30,282 nucleotides of DNA from Sterolibacterium sp052034445 (GCA_052034445.1 JBPOIN010000218.1:1-30282); one strand, 5' to 3'. Numbered from the stretch's first letter, positions 1 to 8,841 are shown. Notes: a model not told the origin generated them from the sequence alone. Made by a program: numbers and translations.

Positions 1-12
1 GGAAACCGTAGC

Positions 13-57
13 GGAGCGCATTGCGCTCCATCTCTTATGGTGCATTGCGCTCCATCT
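13..57. repeat. palindrome plus direct repeat downstream of GAPDH gene
   Basis: A perfect inverted repeat GGAGCGCA-T-TGCGCTCC occupies 13-29. Its right half belongs to a 16-base direct repeat, GCATTGCGCTCCATCT, found at 18-33 and again at 42-57. It lies just past the 3' end of the minus-strand GAPDH gene, so it could act as a transcript-end hairpin. No T-run follows in that direction, so a classical intrinsic terminator is not supported. Confidence 0.4.
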
Positions 58-75
58 TTCGTTTTTGATAAAAGG

Positions 76-1080
76 CTAAAGCTGCCATGCCATCAGGGTG
101 TCGAGCATGCGGTTGGCAAAGGCCCATTCGTTGTCGTACCAAGCCAGCACCTTCACTAAATGGTCGCCCTGCACGCGCGTTTGGGTGAGGTCGGCCACAC
201 AGGAAACGGGGTAGCCGTTGAAGTCGCAGGACACCAAAGGCAGCTCGTTGCATTCCATCACATTGGCAGGAAACTGCTTGGCTCCTTCTTTGAGCGCCTG
301 ATTGATGGCCTCCACCGTGGTGGCTTTTTTGGCGGTAAAACTCAAATCCACTAAAGAGACGTTGATGGTCGGCACGCGCACCGCCAAACCATCGAGGCGG
401 CCTTTTAGCTCAGGAATAACCAAGCCGATGGTTTTCGCCGCGCCTGTGCTGGTGGGGATAATAGACGCCGCTGCCGCGCGTGCGCGGTAGAGGTCGCTGT
501 GGCTTTTGTCGATCAGGTTTTGGTCGTTGGTGTAGGAGTGCACTGTGGTCATCAGCCCTTGCTCGATGCCCACGGCGTCGTGCAGCACTTTTACCAAAGG
601 CGCGAGGCAGTTGGTGGTGCAAGACGCATTGGAAACGATTTTTTGTTTGTCTTTTTTCAGCTGCTCATGGTTTACACCAAAGACCACAGTGGCATCGGCG
701 CTATCGAGCGGATGCGACAGCAACACCGCTTTTGCGCCTGCATTAATGTGCGCTTCGGCAAAGTCGCGCTTTTTGGCCTTGCCCGTACATTCCAGTACCA
801 CGTCGATATTCAAGTTATGCCAAGGCAGATTGGCGACATCGGTTTCACTGAACAGCTGGATTTCTTGTTTGCCGATTTTCAGCATTTTTTCGTGCAGCTC
901 CACGGGCGTAAAAAAGCGCCCAAAGGTGGAATCAAAACAGGTGAGATGAGCCAGGGTGCGTGCATCGCCCAAATCGTTAATGGCGATAATTTGCACCTTG
1001 TTGTGCAGCCCACGTTCGAACAAAGTACGAACGATATTTCTTCCGATACGGCCATAGCCGTTAATAGCAACACGCAGCAT
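76..1080 (-). CDS. gap: type I glyceraldehyde-3-phosphate dehydrogenase (GAPDH/E4PDH family)
   Basis: Cytosolic dehydrogenase of glycolysis/gluconeogenesis; the family oxidises glyceraldehyde-3-phosphate to 1,3-bisphosphoglycerate with NAD(P). At 334 residues it has the usual length. The N-terminal Rossmann motif NGYGRIGR is at residues 8-15, and Asp36 in AINDLGD points to NAD rather than NADP. The active-site block SNASCTTNC gives catalytic Cys154, with His181 in TTVHSYTND. C-terminal WYDNEW is conserved. The start has a clear AAGGAG ribosome site just upstream. Some stretches (LLSHP, ELPLVS-DFN, TQTRV) resemble erythrose-4-phosphate dehydrogenase (Epd), so an Epd role is the main alternative. 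The HSYTNDQ region and general character fit GAPDH better. It is divergent from nrdJa. Confidence 0.85.
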   Translation of the reverse strand: MLRVAINGYGRIGRNIVRTLFERGLHNKVQIIAINDLGDARTLAHLTCFDSTFGRFFTPVELHEKMLKIGKQEIQLFSETDVANLPWHNLNIDVVLECTGKAKKRDFAEAHINAGAKAVLLSHPLDSADATVVFGVNHEQLKKDKQKIVSNASCTTNCLAPLVKVLHDAVGIEQGLMTTVHSYTNDQNLIDKSHSDLYRARAAAASIIPTSTGAAKTIGLVIPELKGRLDGLAVRVPTINVSLVDLSFTAKKATTVEAINQALKEGAKQFPANVMECNELPLVSCDFNGYPVSCVADLTQTRVQGDHLVKVLAWYDNEWAFANRMLDTLMAWQL

Positions 1081-1267
1081 GGTTTTTCTCCTTATTTGCT
1101 TTAAGGGCTAAGCATAGCCTGTAAATGTTTGGGCGCGTAGCCAAGGCCGCGCAGCTTAAGAGGCTCTCGGTCACACCCAAGCAAAAGAGAGCGCTTTGCA
1201 CCTTAGCGCATTGAGTGCCAACTGCGAAAAAGTCCTGAGTTTTTTGGGGTAGAGACTGTTCTGGCGA

Positions 1268-1296
1268 TTGGCTGAACGCTACCTATAGATTAAAAT
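1268..1296 (+). promoter_or_regulatory. candidate sigma-70 promoter of nrdJab
   Basis: TTGGCT (1268-1273) and TAAAAT (1291-1296) are separated by exactly 17 bases. They match the -35 consensus at 4 of 6 positions and the -10 at 5 of 6. Transcription would begin near 1303, immediately before the proposed NrdR boxes. The rest of 1081-1378 shows no other gene, and I see no recognisable cobalamin riboswitch there. Confidence 0.5.
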
Positions 1297-1306
1297 CGCC
1301 GCTCTA

Positions 1307-1364
1307 TAACAACATCTAGTAGTTTCCGCCCAAAATCTTACCAGCTCAGCACAATATCTGGTGT
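1307..1364 (+). promoter_or_regulatory. probable pair of NrdR boxes upstream of nrdJa
   Basis: The downstream box, 1349-1364 (GCACAATATCTGGTGT), matches the known NrdR consensus ACACWATATNTWGTGT at 14 of 16 positions. A weaker box, 1307-1322 (TAACAACATCTAGTAG), matches at about 11 of 16. Their starts are 42 bases apart, which is four helical turns and places them on the same DNA face, as NrdR pairs require. They lie between the candidate promoter and the ribosome site, consistent with repression of this reductase operon by the ATP/dATP-sensing NrdR. Confidence 0.6.
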
Positions 1365-1378
1365 TAAGGAGAACCGTC

Positions 1379-3529
1379 ATGACCGACATCACTCAGGCCA
1401 AAGCCATGCGCAGCAGCGCTCTTACTATTCCCTTGCAAAGCGCCTCCGAGGACATTTGGAACACCAAATACCGTTTAAAAACCAAAGATGGCCAAGCGGT
1501 GGATCAAAGCATCGACGACAGCTACAAGCGCGTCGCCAAAGCCTTGGCCGAAATTGAAAAGCCCGAGCTGCAAGAGCACTGGTACGAGCAATTTTTATGG
1601 GCGCTGCGCCACGGCGCGATTCCCGCAGGCCGCATTACCTCCAACGCAGGCGCACAGGCGTACAAACCCGCCACCTCCACCATCAACTGTACGGTGTCGG
1701 CCACCATCGGCGACTCGATGAACGACATTTTGGCCAAGTTGCACGAAGCAGGGCTGACCTTAAAAGCAGGTTGCGGCATCGGCTATGAGTTTTCCACTTT
1801 GCGCCCCAAGGGTGCTTATGTGTCGGGTGCAGGGGCTTACACCTCTGGCCCGCTGAGCTTTATGGATATCTACGACAAGATGTGTTTTACCGTGTCCTCG
1901 GCGGGTGGGCGTCGTGGTGCACAGATGGCGACCTTTGACGTAGGCCATCCCGACATCGCCGACTTTATCCGCGCCAAGCGTGAAAGTGGGCGCTTACGCC
2001 AGTTCAACCTGTCGTTGCTGATTACCGAAGGCTTTATGCACGCGGTGGAGAGCGACAGCGACTGGCAGCTGGCCTTCCCTGTAACCGCCGAAGAAGCCCA
2101 AACCGACAAGCTCGATATCCACAACCCCGAGCAAGTGACCTGGCGCACTTGGTCAAATAGCGCGAACTACATCACGCGCGAAGATGGCTTAGTGGCGTGC
2201 CGCATTTATCGCACCGTCAAAGCGCGTCGTATTTGGGACATGATTATGAGCTCCACCTACGACTTCGCCGAACCCGGTTTTATTCTGATCGACCGCGTCA
2301 ACGAGATGAACAACAACTGGTTCTGCGAAGAAATCCGCGCCACCAACCCCTGCGGCGAGCAGCCCTTGCCCCCGCATGGCGCGTGCTTGCTCGGCTCGGT
2401 CAACCTCACCCTCTTTGTGCGCGACCCCTTTACTGAAAACGCCCGCTTCGACTGGGATGAGTACCGCAAGGTGGTGGATATTTTCACTCGCATGCTCGAC
2501 AACGTCGTAGAAATCAACGGCTTGCCCTTGCCACAGCAGCGCGAAGAAATCTTCCGCAAGCGCCGTCACGGCATGGGCTTTTTGGGCTTAGGCTCTACCC
2601 TGACCATGTTGCGGATGAAATACGGCAGCGCGGAATCTTTGGCCTTCACCGAGCAGGTTTCAAAAGAAATGGCGGTACAGGGCTGGCGCACAGGCCTGAA
2701 CTTGGCCGAAGAAAAAGGCGCCGCGCCCATTATGGATGAGGACTTTATCATCACCAGCGCCATGCTGGCGCAGCGCCCCGAAATGAAAAAAGACGGCTTA
2801 AAAGTCGGGCAAAAGGTCAAAGGCAAAGTGCTTTGGGCTAAGTACAGCCGCTATATGCAGCAACTGGCCGAAGAAGACAGTGAGCTGGCCGCTGCCTTGG
2901 CGAAAAAAGGCGCGCGCTTTACCCACCACACCTCCATTGCGCCCACGGGCACGATTTCTTTGTCCTTGGCGAACAACGCCTCCAACGGCATCGAACCCAG
3001 CTTTGCTCACCATTACTCGCGCAACATCATCCGCGAAGGCAAAAAATCCAAAGAAAAAGTGGACGTGTTCAGCTTCGAGCTTTTGGCTTATCGCGCCTTG
3101 GTCAACGCCCATGCCATGCCCTATGTGCAAGGTGAAAACGCGCTGCCTGAGTACTTTATTGCCGCCGATGATGTCAGCCCCACCCAGCACGTCGATGTGC
3201 AAGCGGCGGCGCAAAAGTGGATCGACTCCTCCATTTCCAAAACCGCCAACGTGCCTACCGATTACCCCTATGAAAAGTTCAAAGACATTTATCTTTACGC
3301 TTACAAACAGGGCTTAAAAGGCTGCACCACCTTCCGCTTTAACCCTGAAGCCTTCCAAGGCGTGTTGGTAAAAGAAGAAGACTTGGCCAACACCACCTAC
3401 CGCTTCACCTTGGAAAACGGTCAAGTCATCGAAGTGAAAGGCAATGAAGAAATTGAATACGACGGCGAAATGCACAGCGCCGCCAACCTCTACGACGCCT
3501 TAAAAGAAGGCTACTACGGTAAGTTTTAA
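1379..3529 (+). CDS. nrdJa: adenosylcobalamin-dependent (class II) ribonucleotide reductase, catalytic subunit NrdJa
   Basis: Reduces ribonucleotides to deoxyribonucleotides using a radical generated from adenosylcobalamin, independent of oxygen. The 716-residue product holds the ten-stranded catalytic barrel. Visible are the N-terminal redox cysteine Cys104 (STINCTV), the radical-site segment NPCGEQ with Cys325 and Glu327, the partner Cys336 (GACLLGS), and the phosphate-binding APTGTIS loop. ATG at 1379 is chosen because AAGGAG lies about 8 bases upstream; an in-frame GTG at 1361 would precede the ribosome site. The C-terminal cysteine tail is absent because it is on the next gene, the NrdJa/NrdJb split known in Pseudomonas. 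Probably controlled by NrdR. Confidence 0.93.
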   Translation: MTDITQAKAMRSSALTIPLQSASEDIWNTKYRLKTKDGQAVDQSIDDSYKRVAKALAEIEKPELQEHWYEQFLWALRHGAIPAGRITSNAGAQAYKPATSTINCTVSATIGDSMNDILAKLHEAGLTLKAGCGIGYEFSTLRPKGAYVSGAGAYTSGPLSFMDIYDKMCFTVSSAGGRRGAQMATFDVGHPDIADFIRAKRESGRLRQFNLSLLITEGFMHAVESDSDWQLAFPVTAEEAQTDKLDIHNPEQVTWRTWSNSANYITREDGLVACRIYRTVKARRIWDMIMSSTYDFAEPGFILIDRVNEMNNNWFCEEIRATNPCGEQPLPPHGACLLGSVNLTLFVRDPFTENARFDWDEYRKVVDIFTRMLDNVVEINGLPLPQQREEIFRKRRHGMGFLGLGSTLTMLRMKYGSAESLAFTEQVSKEMAVQGWRTGLNLAEEKGAAPIMDEDFIITSAMLAQRPEMKKDGLKVGQKVKGKVLWAKYSRYMQQLAEEDSELAAALAKKGARFTHHTSIAPTGTISLSLANNASNGIEPSFAHHYSRNIIREGKKSKEKVDVFSFELLAYRALVNAHAMPYVQGENALPEYFIAADDVSPTQHVDVQAAAQKWIDSSISKTANVPTDYPYEKFKDIYLYAYKQGLKGCTTFRFNPEAFQGVLVKEEDLANTTYRFTLENGQVIEVKGNEEIEYDGEMHSAANLYDALKEGYYGKF

Positions 3530-3538
3530 GGAATCATT

Positions 3539-4213
3539 ATGAGCATCAAATTAGACAGCAAGATTGTTAGTTTCCAAGTGGTCAAACCCGCCGAAGAAGC
3601 CGCTGCCAAAGCGGCCGCCGCCCAGGCCAACGAACCCACATGGGAAGAAATGCACGAGCACATCAACCGCCCGCAACATTTGGAAGGCACGACCTACAAG
3701 ATCAAGCCGCCCATTTCCGAGCACGCCATTTATGTCACCATCAACGATGTGGTGCTCAACGCGGGTAGCGAGCACGAAGTGCGTCGCCCTTTCGAGATTT
3801 TCATCAACTCCAAAAACATGGAGCACTACCAATGGATTTCGGCGCTGACGCTGATTATTTCGGCGGTGTTTCGTAAGGGCGGCGACTGCACCTTTTTGGT
3901 GGAAGAGCTGGGCAGCGTGTTCGACCCCAAAGGCGGTTACATGAAGCGCGGTGGCCGCTGGATGCCGTCTTTGGTGGCCGAAATCGGTGAGGTGCTGAAA
4001 GAACACTTAACGCGCATCGGCATGATCAAAAACGAAGTCGATGCGCACAAGCAGGCCTACATCGAGCAAAAACGCGCAGAGCTGGCGCCCAAAGGCGAAG
4101 GCATGGCTTACCCAGAAAGCGCGCAAATCTGCAAAAAGTGCAACACCAAAGCCGCCGTACAAATGGACGGCTGCTTAACCTGCCTTTCTTGTGGCGACAG
4201 CAAGTGCGGCTAA
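3539..4213 (+). CDS. nrdJb: class II ribonucleotide reductase, NrdJb subunit (C-terminal part)
   Basis: Second half of the split B12-dependent reductase, 224 residues, nine bases after nrdJa with its own AAGGA ribosome site, so cotranscribed. In the split enzyme this part supplies the C-terminal segment that re-reduces the active-site disulfide. The protein ends in a cysteine cluster (CKKC, then C-LTC-LSC and a terminal SKCG), consistent with that redox tail and possible zinc binding. An alanine-rich linker near residues 20-33 resembles an interdomain hinge left by an ancestral split. The stop codon overlaps the stop codon of convergent prlC by four bases (4210-4213), leaving no room for a terminator between them. 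Confidence 0.88.
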   Translation: MSIKLDSKIVSFQVVKPAEEAAAKAAAAQANEPTWEEMHEHINRPQHLEGTTYKIKPPISEHAIYVTINDVVLNAGSEHEVRRPFEIFINSKNMEHYQWISALTLIISAVFRKGGDCTFLVEELGSVFDPKGGYMKRGGRWMPSLVAEIGEVLKEHLTRIGMIKNEVDAHKQAYIEQKRAELAPKGEGMAYPESAQICKKCNTKAAVQMDGCLTCLSCGDSKCG

Positions 4214-6219
4214 GCGCGAATCCCGCAATGGCGCAATAGCGGCTCGACCGCAGGAGCGCGGCCACGGAAGTTGAAAAACAGCTTGGCCGCCTCCGCACTT
4301 CCCCCTTGGCTTAAAATCTCGCGCAAAAAGCTCGCCCCTGTTTCAGGGTTGAAAATCCCTTCTTCTTCAAAGCGCGAAAAGGCATCGGCACTGAGCACTT
4401 CCGCCCACTTGTAGGAGTAATACCCTGCGGCATAGCCGCCTGCAAAAATATGGCTAAAGCCATGCTGAAAGCGGTTAAAGCTGGCCACAGGCACAACACA
4501 AACCTGCGCGCGCACCTCGTCCAGCACTTGCTGTGCTGAAAGTGGCGGCTGAGCTTGGTACTCCTGGTGCAAGCGAAAATCGAAGAGCGCAAACTCCAGC
4601 TGACGCACCGTAAACAGCGCACTTTGGAAGTTTTTCGCGGCCAAAAGCTTATCCAACAGATCTTGCGGCAAGGGCGCACCGCTTTGGTAGTGCCCTGAAA
4701 TAAAGGCCAACGCCTCAGGCTCGTAGCACCAGTTCTCCATAAACTGGCTGGGCAGCTCGACCGCATCCCAAGCCACGCCGTTGATGCCGCTAACCTCGGG
4801 CACATCCACCTCGGTCAGCATGTGATGCAGGCCATGACCAAACTCGTGAAAGAGTGTGGTCAGCTCATCGTGGGTAAGCAAGGCAGGGGTGTCGCCCACC
4901 GCAGGGCTAAAGTTACAGACCAAATAGGCCACAGGCAGTTGCAACCCCGTCGCGCTGCGACGGCGCACCTGGCAGTCATCCATCCAGGCGCCACCGCGCT
5001 TTTTCGCCCGCGCATAAGGGTCGAGGTAAAAGGCGGCGATGGGCGTGCCTGCGCGCTGCACCTGAAACAAGCGCAGGTCGGGGTGATAGCGGTCGAAGTC
5101 GTGCTGTTCCACGATGTCGATGCCATACAAACGCCTGACTACTTCAAACATACCCGCTAAGGCTTTATCCATAGGAAAGTAAGGGCGCAAATCTTCTTGG
5201 CTTACGGCGTAGCGCGCTTGCTTGAGCTTTTCGCTGTAAAAGCTGACATCCCAAGGCTCCAACGTGCTTGCACCCTGCTCCTTGGCAAAGTCTTGCAGCT
5301 CTTGGTACTCACGCTCGGCTTGCGGCTTGGCTTTGGCGGCCAAATCATAGAGAAAATCCAACACCTCTTGCGGGTTTTGCGCCATCTTGGTCGCCAAAGA
5401 GCGCTCGGCGTAAGTGTCAAAGCCCAAGAGCTGCGCCAGCTCGTGTCGCAGCGCCAAGATTTCAGCCAAGATGGCGCTGTTATCAAAGCGGCCGTCGTTA
5501 CTCAGCTCCGAGGCGCGCGTAACGTAAGCGCGGTACATTTCCTCGCGCAGTTCGCGGTTTTCGCAGTAGCTCATAATGGGCTGATAGCTGGGAAAATCTA
5601 AGGTTAAGCGCCAGCCCTGTTGGCCTGCTTGCTGGGCTTGCTGAGCAAAGAGGGCGAGAGCGCTTTCTGGCACACCCGCAAGGGCTTGGGCGTCGCTTAG
5701 GTTTTTATGCCAAGCGTTGGTGCTATCGAGGACGTTTTCAGAGAACTTGGTCGAAAGCGCCGACAAGCGTTTTTTAATCTTGCCAAAACGCGCTTTTTTC
5801 GCTGCTGGCAAATCCACCCCGCCCAAACGAAAATCGCGCAGCGCATGGCGTACCGCCTGCTGTTGGGCTTGGCTCAGTTCGGTAAAGCTTTGGGAATCGT
5901 GCAGCTTTTGATACAGCGCACAGAGCGCTTGGTTTTGCCCCAGTTCGGTGCTGTATTCGCTCAATAACGGCAAGCAGGCGTTGTAGGCCGCGCGCAGCTC
6001 ATCGTTATTGGCCACGGCATTCAAATGCGCCACAGGCGACCACAGCTGATGCAGCTCATCCGCCCAATCCTGCTGGGGCTGCATAAAGTTTTGCCAAGTG
6101 GGCTCTTTTACCTGCGCCAGTAGGGTGTCGATGCGCTCTCGGTTACGCTTAAGCAAAGCCTCTAAATCAGGCTGAATACGAGCAACAACAAGGCTGGAAA
6201 AAGACGGAAGCGAAAACAT
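4210..6219 (-). CDS. prlC: oligopeptidase A, zinc metallopeptidase (M3 family)
   Basis: Cytoplasmic M3 peptidase that degrades short peptides, including cleaved signal peptides in Escherichia coli. The 669-residue length matches the family (about 680). The zinc site is intact: HEFGHGLHH at residues 458-466 gives His458, the catalytic Glu459 and His462, followed by a downstream Glu in the WDAVELPSQ segment. No signal peptide is seen. The gene converges on nrdJb with a four-base overlap of stop codons. It is divergent from the restriction-modification gene, and I recall prlC lying beside a gamma-carbonic anhydrase gene in pseudomonads; here the two are separated by the restriction gene and its inserted element. 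Confidence 0.93.
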   Translation of the reverse strand: MFSLPSFSSLVVARIQPDLEALLKRNRERIDTLLAQVKEPTWQNFMQPQQDWADELHQLWSPVAHLNAVANNDELRAAYNACLPLLSEYSTELGQNQALCALYQKLHDSQSFTELSQAQQQAVRHALRDFRLGGVDLPAAKKARFGKIKKRLSALSTKFSENVLDSTNAWHKNLSDAQALAGVPESALALFAQQAQQAGQQGWRLTLDFPSYQPIMSYCENRELREEMYRAYVTRASELSNDGRFDNSAILAEILALRHELAQLLGFDTYAERSLATKMAQNPQEVLDFLYDLAAKAKPQAEREYQELQDFAKEQGASTLEPWDVSFYSEKLKQARYAVSQEDLRPYFPMDKALAGMFEVVRRLYGIDIVEQHDFDRYHPDLRLFQVQRAGTPIAAFYLDPYARAKKRGGAWMDDCQVRRRSATGLQLPVAYLVCNFSPAVGDTPALLTHDELTTLFHEFGHGLHHMLTEVDVPEVSGINGVAWDAVELPSQFMENWCYEPEALAFISGHYQSGAPLPQDLLDKLLAAKNFQSALFTVRQLEFALFDFRLHQEYQAQPPLSAQQVLDEVRAQVCVVPVASFNRFQHGFSHIFAGGYAAGYYSYKWAEVLSADAFSRFEEEGIFNPETGASFLREILSQGGSAEAAKLFFNFRGRAPAVEPLLRHCGIRA

Positions 6220-6312
6220 AGCGGTAAGCCCTAGTAAAAGACAAAACCGAACTATGGGGCTGATGCGTAGGTTTTTAAATAAGGGCGGCGAAAAAAGCCG
6301 CTTTTGCCAGCG

Positions 6313-6340
6313 TTGCCTTCAATTTGAAAACCGTCATAAT
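6313..6340 (+). promoter_or_regulatory. candidate promoter of the MmeI-like gene
   Basis: TTGCCT (6313-6318) and CATAAT (6335-6340) are 16 bases apart and lie about 33 bases before the GTG start at 6374. This is the best sigma-70-like pair in the prlC/restriction-gene divergent region (6220-6373). Since the element's recombinase genes face the same way, this promoter could also feed them. Confidence 0.35.
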
Positions 6341-6373
6341 CCCAGCCCCACCATGCCTTAAAAGGGAATCGCT

Positions 6374-7504
6374 GTGCCGCTGTCTTGGAATGAAATCAAA
6401 TCTCGCGCCCTCGCCTTTAGCAACGAATGGCAGGATGAGGCCTCCGAAGATGCCGAGGCCAAAAGCTTTTGGGATGGATTTTTTCATGTCTTTGGCATCA
6501 GCCGCCGCCGTGTCGCAAGCTTTGAATTGCCAGTAAAAAAACTCGGCGATAAGCAAGGCTTTATCGACCTGTTTTGGAAAGGTGTGCTACTGGTCGAGCA
6601 TAAATCTCGTGGCCGCGATTTAGACAAAGCCCACAGCCAAGCACTGGATTATTTCCCCGGTTTAAAAGAGCACGAACTGCCACGTTATGTACTGGTATCC
6701 GACTTCGCCCGTTTTCGCCTGTACGATTTAGAAGAAAACGAAGAATTTGAATTTACTCTGGCCGAGCTGCACCAGCATATTCACCGCTTTGCTTTTATTG
6801 CGGGCTACCAAACCCACAAAATCCAAGAGCAAGACCCGGTAAATATCGAAGCCGCCGAACGCATGGGCAAGCTGCACGACCGCCTGCTGGAAATTGGTTA
6901 CAGCGGCCACAATCTTGAAGTGCATTTGGTGCGCTTATTGTTTTGCCTCTTTGCCGAAGACACCGGCATTTTTGAGCGCCAACAATTTCAAAATTACCTC
7001 GAAGAACGCACCAGCGAAGACGGCAGCGACCTCGCCAGCCGCCTGCATACATTATTTGAAGTATTAAACACGCCCACCGAGCAGCGCTTTAAAAACCTCG
7101 ATGAACAGCTCGCGGCCTTTCCCTACATTAACGGCCAGCTTTTTGAAGAAACGTTGCGCACCGCCAGCTTCGACAGCGCCATGCGCCAAAGCCTGCTCGA
7201 TTGCTGCGCGTTGGACTGGAGCCGCATTTCGCCGGCGATTTTTGGCTCGCTGTTTCAATCCATTATGGATAAAACCGCACGGCGTAATTTGGGCGCGCAC
7301 TACACCAGCGAAGCCAACATATTAAAACTGATTAAGCCGTTATTTTTAGACGAGCTGTGGGCAGAGTTTGAACGCGCTAAAACCAACGCGCGCAAGCTGG
7401 CAGAATTTCATACGAAATTACGCAGCCTAACCTTTTTCGACCCCGCCTGCGGCAAACGTTACATACCAAGTTTTAATCGCACACCATACATGCTTCAATG
7501 GTGA
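6374..7504 (+). pseudogene. MmeI-family (type IIL) restriction-modification enzyme, N-terminal fragment interrupted by mobile element
   Basis: N-terminal 360 residues of a single-chain restriction endonuclease/methyltransferase closely resembling MmeI. The GTG start follows AAGGGA by a normal distance, and the protein opens LSWNEIK as in MmeI. The nuclease PD-(D/E)XK site is intact: Asp65 in GFIDLFW and Glu75-His-Lys77 in VEHKSRG. A helical connector and the pre-methylase block NLGAHYTSEANILKLIKPLF follow. Homology stops inside the SAM-binding motif I after DPACG (residues 356-360). The last 16 residues come from the inserted element before a TGA at 7502-7504. The fragment lacks SAM binding, catalysis and target recognition, so it is presumably inactive; MmeI-type enzymes need SAM to cut. 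The rest resumes at 20395. Confidence 0.92.
7448..7452. repeat. left junction direct repeat TGCGG
   Basis: TGCGG at the left junction recurs at 20390-20394. Recombination between the two copies would remove 12,942 bases and rebuild the reading frame of motif I as Asp-Pro-Ala-Cys-Gly-Cys-Gly-Asn. It may be the crossover core of a tyrosine recombinase, or part of one. Five bases alone would be weak evidence, but the in-frame reconstruction supports this position. Confidence 0.75.
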
Positions 7505-7507
7505 CAA
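7499..7507 (+). repeat. subterminal motif TGGTGACAA, left end
   Basis: TGGTGACAA begins about 47 bases inside the left junction and is followed by ATTAGGCC. The right end holds, in the opposite orientation, TGGTGACAA followed by TGGTTGTAGGCC. This pairing suggests an inverted subterminal recombinase-binding site. It also contains the TGA that ends the interrupted restriction-gene fragment. Confidence 0.5.
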
Positions 7508-7575
7508 ATTAGGCCGCTCCATGTTCAGAAGTGATTCCTTCCTGAACGGCATTGAGTCGTCGAAGGGGGAAATCA

Positions 7576-8841
7576 ATGGCAAGTCTTGAGCAAATCAACT
7601 ACCAGCCACATCGAGCAGAAATATCAGATGGCTCGTTACAGTGGGCAGAATTAAAAAGAAAACCGATCAAAAATCTTCCCCAAATAGTCTGGGAAGACAA
7701 TTCAACCTGGGCAGAAGCTAATCTTTGGGCCCTGGATCAGGCAACATCTTCAAAACGGGATCTGAAAACCGTTCGATCCAATATGTCTCACCTGCTTGCA
7801 TATGCTAAATGGCTAGAAGCAGAGTCAATCCAATGGTGGCATTTCCCAGAGCGAGAAAGTGAGCGCTGCCTTGTTCGCTTTCGCGGAGCACTTGTTGCCG
7901 CCAGAAATAATGGTGAGCTTGCTCCAAGTACCGCATCCCAAAGAATGGCGGCTGTCATCCGCTTCTATAAATGGACACAATCGCGGAGATTAATTTCACC
8001 AGAATGGCCAATGTGGGAGCAGCGATTTGTTGGAATCAAATTAACCAATCCTTTTGGTCTCGAACATACCATGCGAGTTGCCAGTACAGACCTTGCCATT
8101 CCCAATCGAAAGGTTGCTGGGGCCATACAGCTTGAGGATGGCCTTCTCCCAGTAACTGTCTCAGCAATGAAAGAAATTCTCGCACTTGCAGATCGCAGTG
8201 CAACCGAAGAGCTTTCGTTAATGCTACGCATTGGTTTCTTCACGGGTTTGCGCATTGGCTCAATTACCGATCTGAAGGTTCAAACTCTTCTCAACGCAAC
8301 ACTGGTTCCAGAAGTCGGCTGGAAGCGATTAGCTGTCGGCCCTGGTGCTAGGCCAACGGTCTCAACCAAGTTTGGTGTTTCCGGTTCAGTGCCAATACCA
8401 GAGGAGCTTCTCGAAACACTTATTGCCTATTCCATGAGCACGAGACGGCTGAAGCGCCAAATGTTAGCGAATCCCGAAGATCAGGATCTGTTATTCCTTA
8501 CTCGCTATGGCAACTCGTACAGCGGAGATGATAGCCGGGCTGTTAATGTGGAAATGTCTCGTCTCCGGTCATTCGGTAAAAGGGCTGGGCTGCAAGTGAT
8601 GCGCGGCTTTCACTTCCATCGAACAAGAGCCACTTTTGCTACAGAGTTGATGCGTGTAGCACTGAAATTTATGCCAGTCGGTGATGCCATCCAGTTTGTA
8701 AGGGAGGCATGTCTGCACCGAGATGAAAGTACAACGATGAAATACATCAAGTTTATTGAGGCAAACAAAGCAATGGCAGATGCTGCTGATGCTTTTTCGG
8801 AAGCCTTTATGGGATTGGCAAGAGGGCGTGCCAATGCATGA
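7576..8841 (+). CDS. tyrosine recombinase 1 of the element (site-specific integrase)
   Basis: 421-residue phage-integrase-family recombinase, the first gene of the element. ATG at 7576 is preceded by a strong AAGGGGGA site; an upstream in-frame TTG is not needed. Residues 1-200 look like a core-binding SAM-like domain. The catalytic domain shows Arg226 in TGLRIGS, the HxxR box His348-Arg351 (HRTR), His381 in CLHRDES and the nucleophile Tyr390, with the usual nine-residue His-Tyr spacing. All key residues therefore appear present. It overlaps the next recombinase gene by eight bases, so the two are translationally coupled. Likely role: excision and integration of this element, possibly jointly with the next two recombinases. 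Confidence 0.87.
   Translation: MASLEQINYQPHRAEISDGSLQWAELKRKPIKNLPQIVWEDNSTWAEANLWALDQATSSKRDLKTVRSNMSHLLAYAKWLEAESIQWWHFPERESERCLVRFRGALVAARNNGELAPSTASQRMAAVIRFYKWTQSRRLISPEWPMWEQRFVGIKLTNPFGLEHTMRVASTDLAIPNRKVAGAIQLEDGLLPVTVSAMKEILALADRSATEELSLMLRIGFFTGLRIGSITDLKVQTLLNATLVPEVGWKRLAVGPGARPTVSTKFGVSGSVPIPEELLETLIAYSMSTRRLKRQMLANPEDQDLLFLTRYGNSYSGDDSRAVNVEMSRLRSFGKRAGLQVMRGFHFHRTRATFATELMRVALKFMPVGDAIQFVREACLHRDESTTMKYIKFIEANKAMADAADAFSEAFMGLARGRANA

Noticed and set aside
499..1104. 201-residue open frame opposite the GAPDH gene
   Set aside because: It lies antisense to a strongly conserved enzyme and has no ribosome site or recognisable domain; it is a by-product of GC-rich codon use.
1081..1378. 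Cobalamin riboswitch before the B12-dependent reductase
   Set aside because: I looked for a B12-box-like segment and found none; the leader is short, and the NrdR boxes explain the region better.
2189..2569. Open frames antisense to nrdJa and other long antisense frames in GC-rich genes
   Set aside because: They mirror the codon bias of the real genes and show no independent coding signal.
6275..6556. 93-residue minus-strand gene between prlC and the restriction gene
   Set aside because: It runs antisense into the conserved N-terminus of the MmeI-like gene and matches nothing recognisable.
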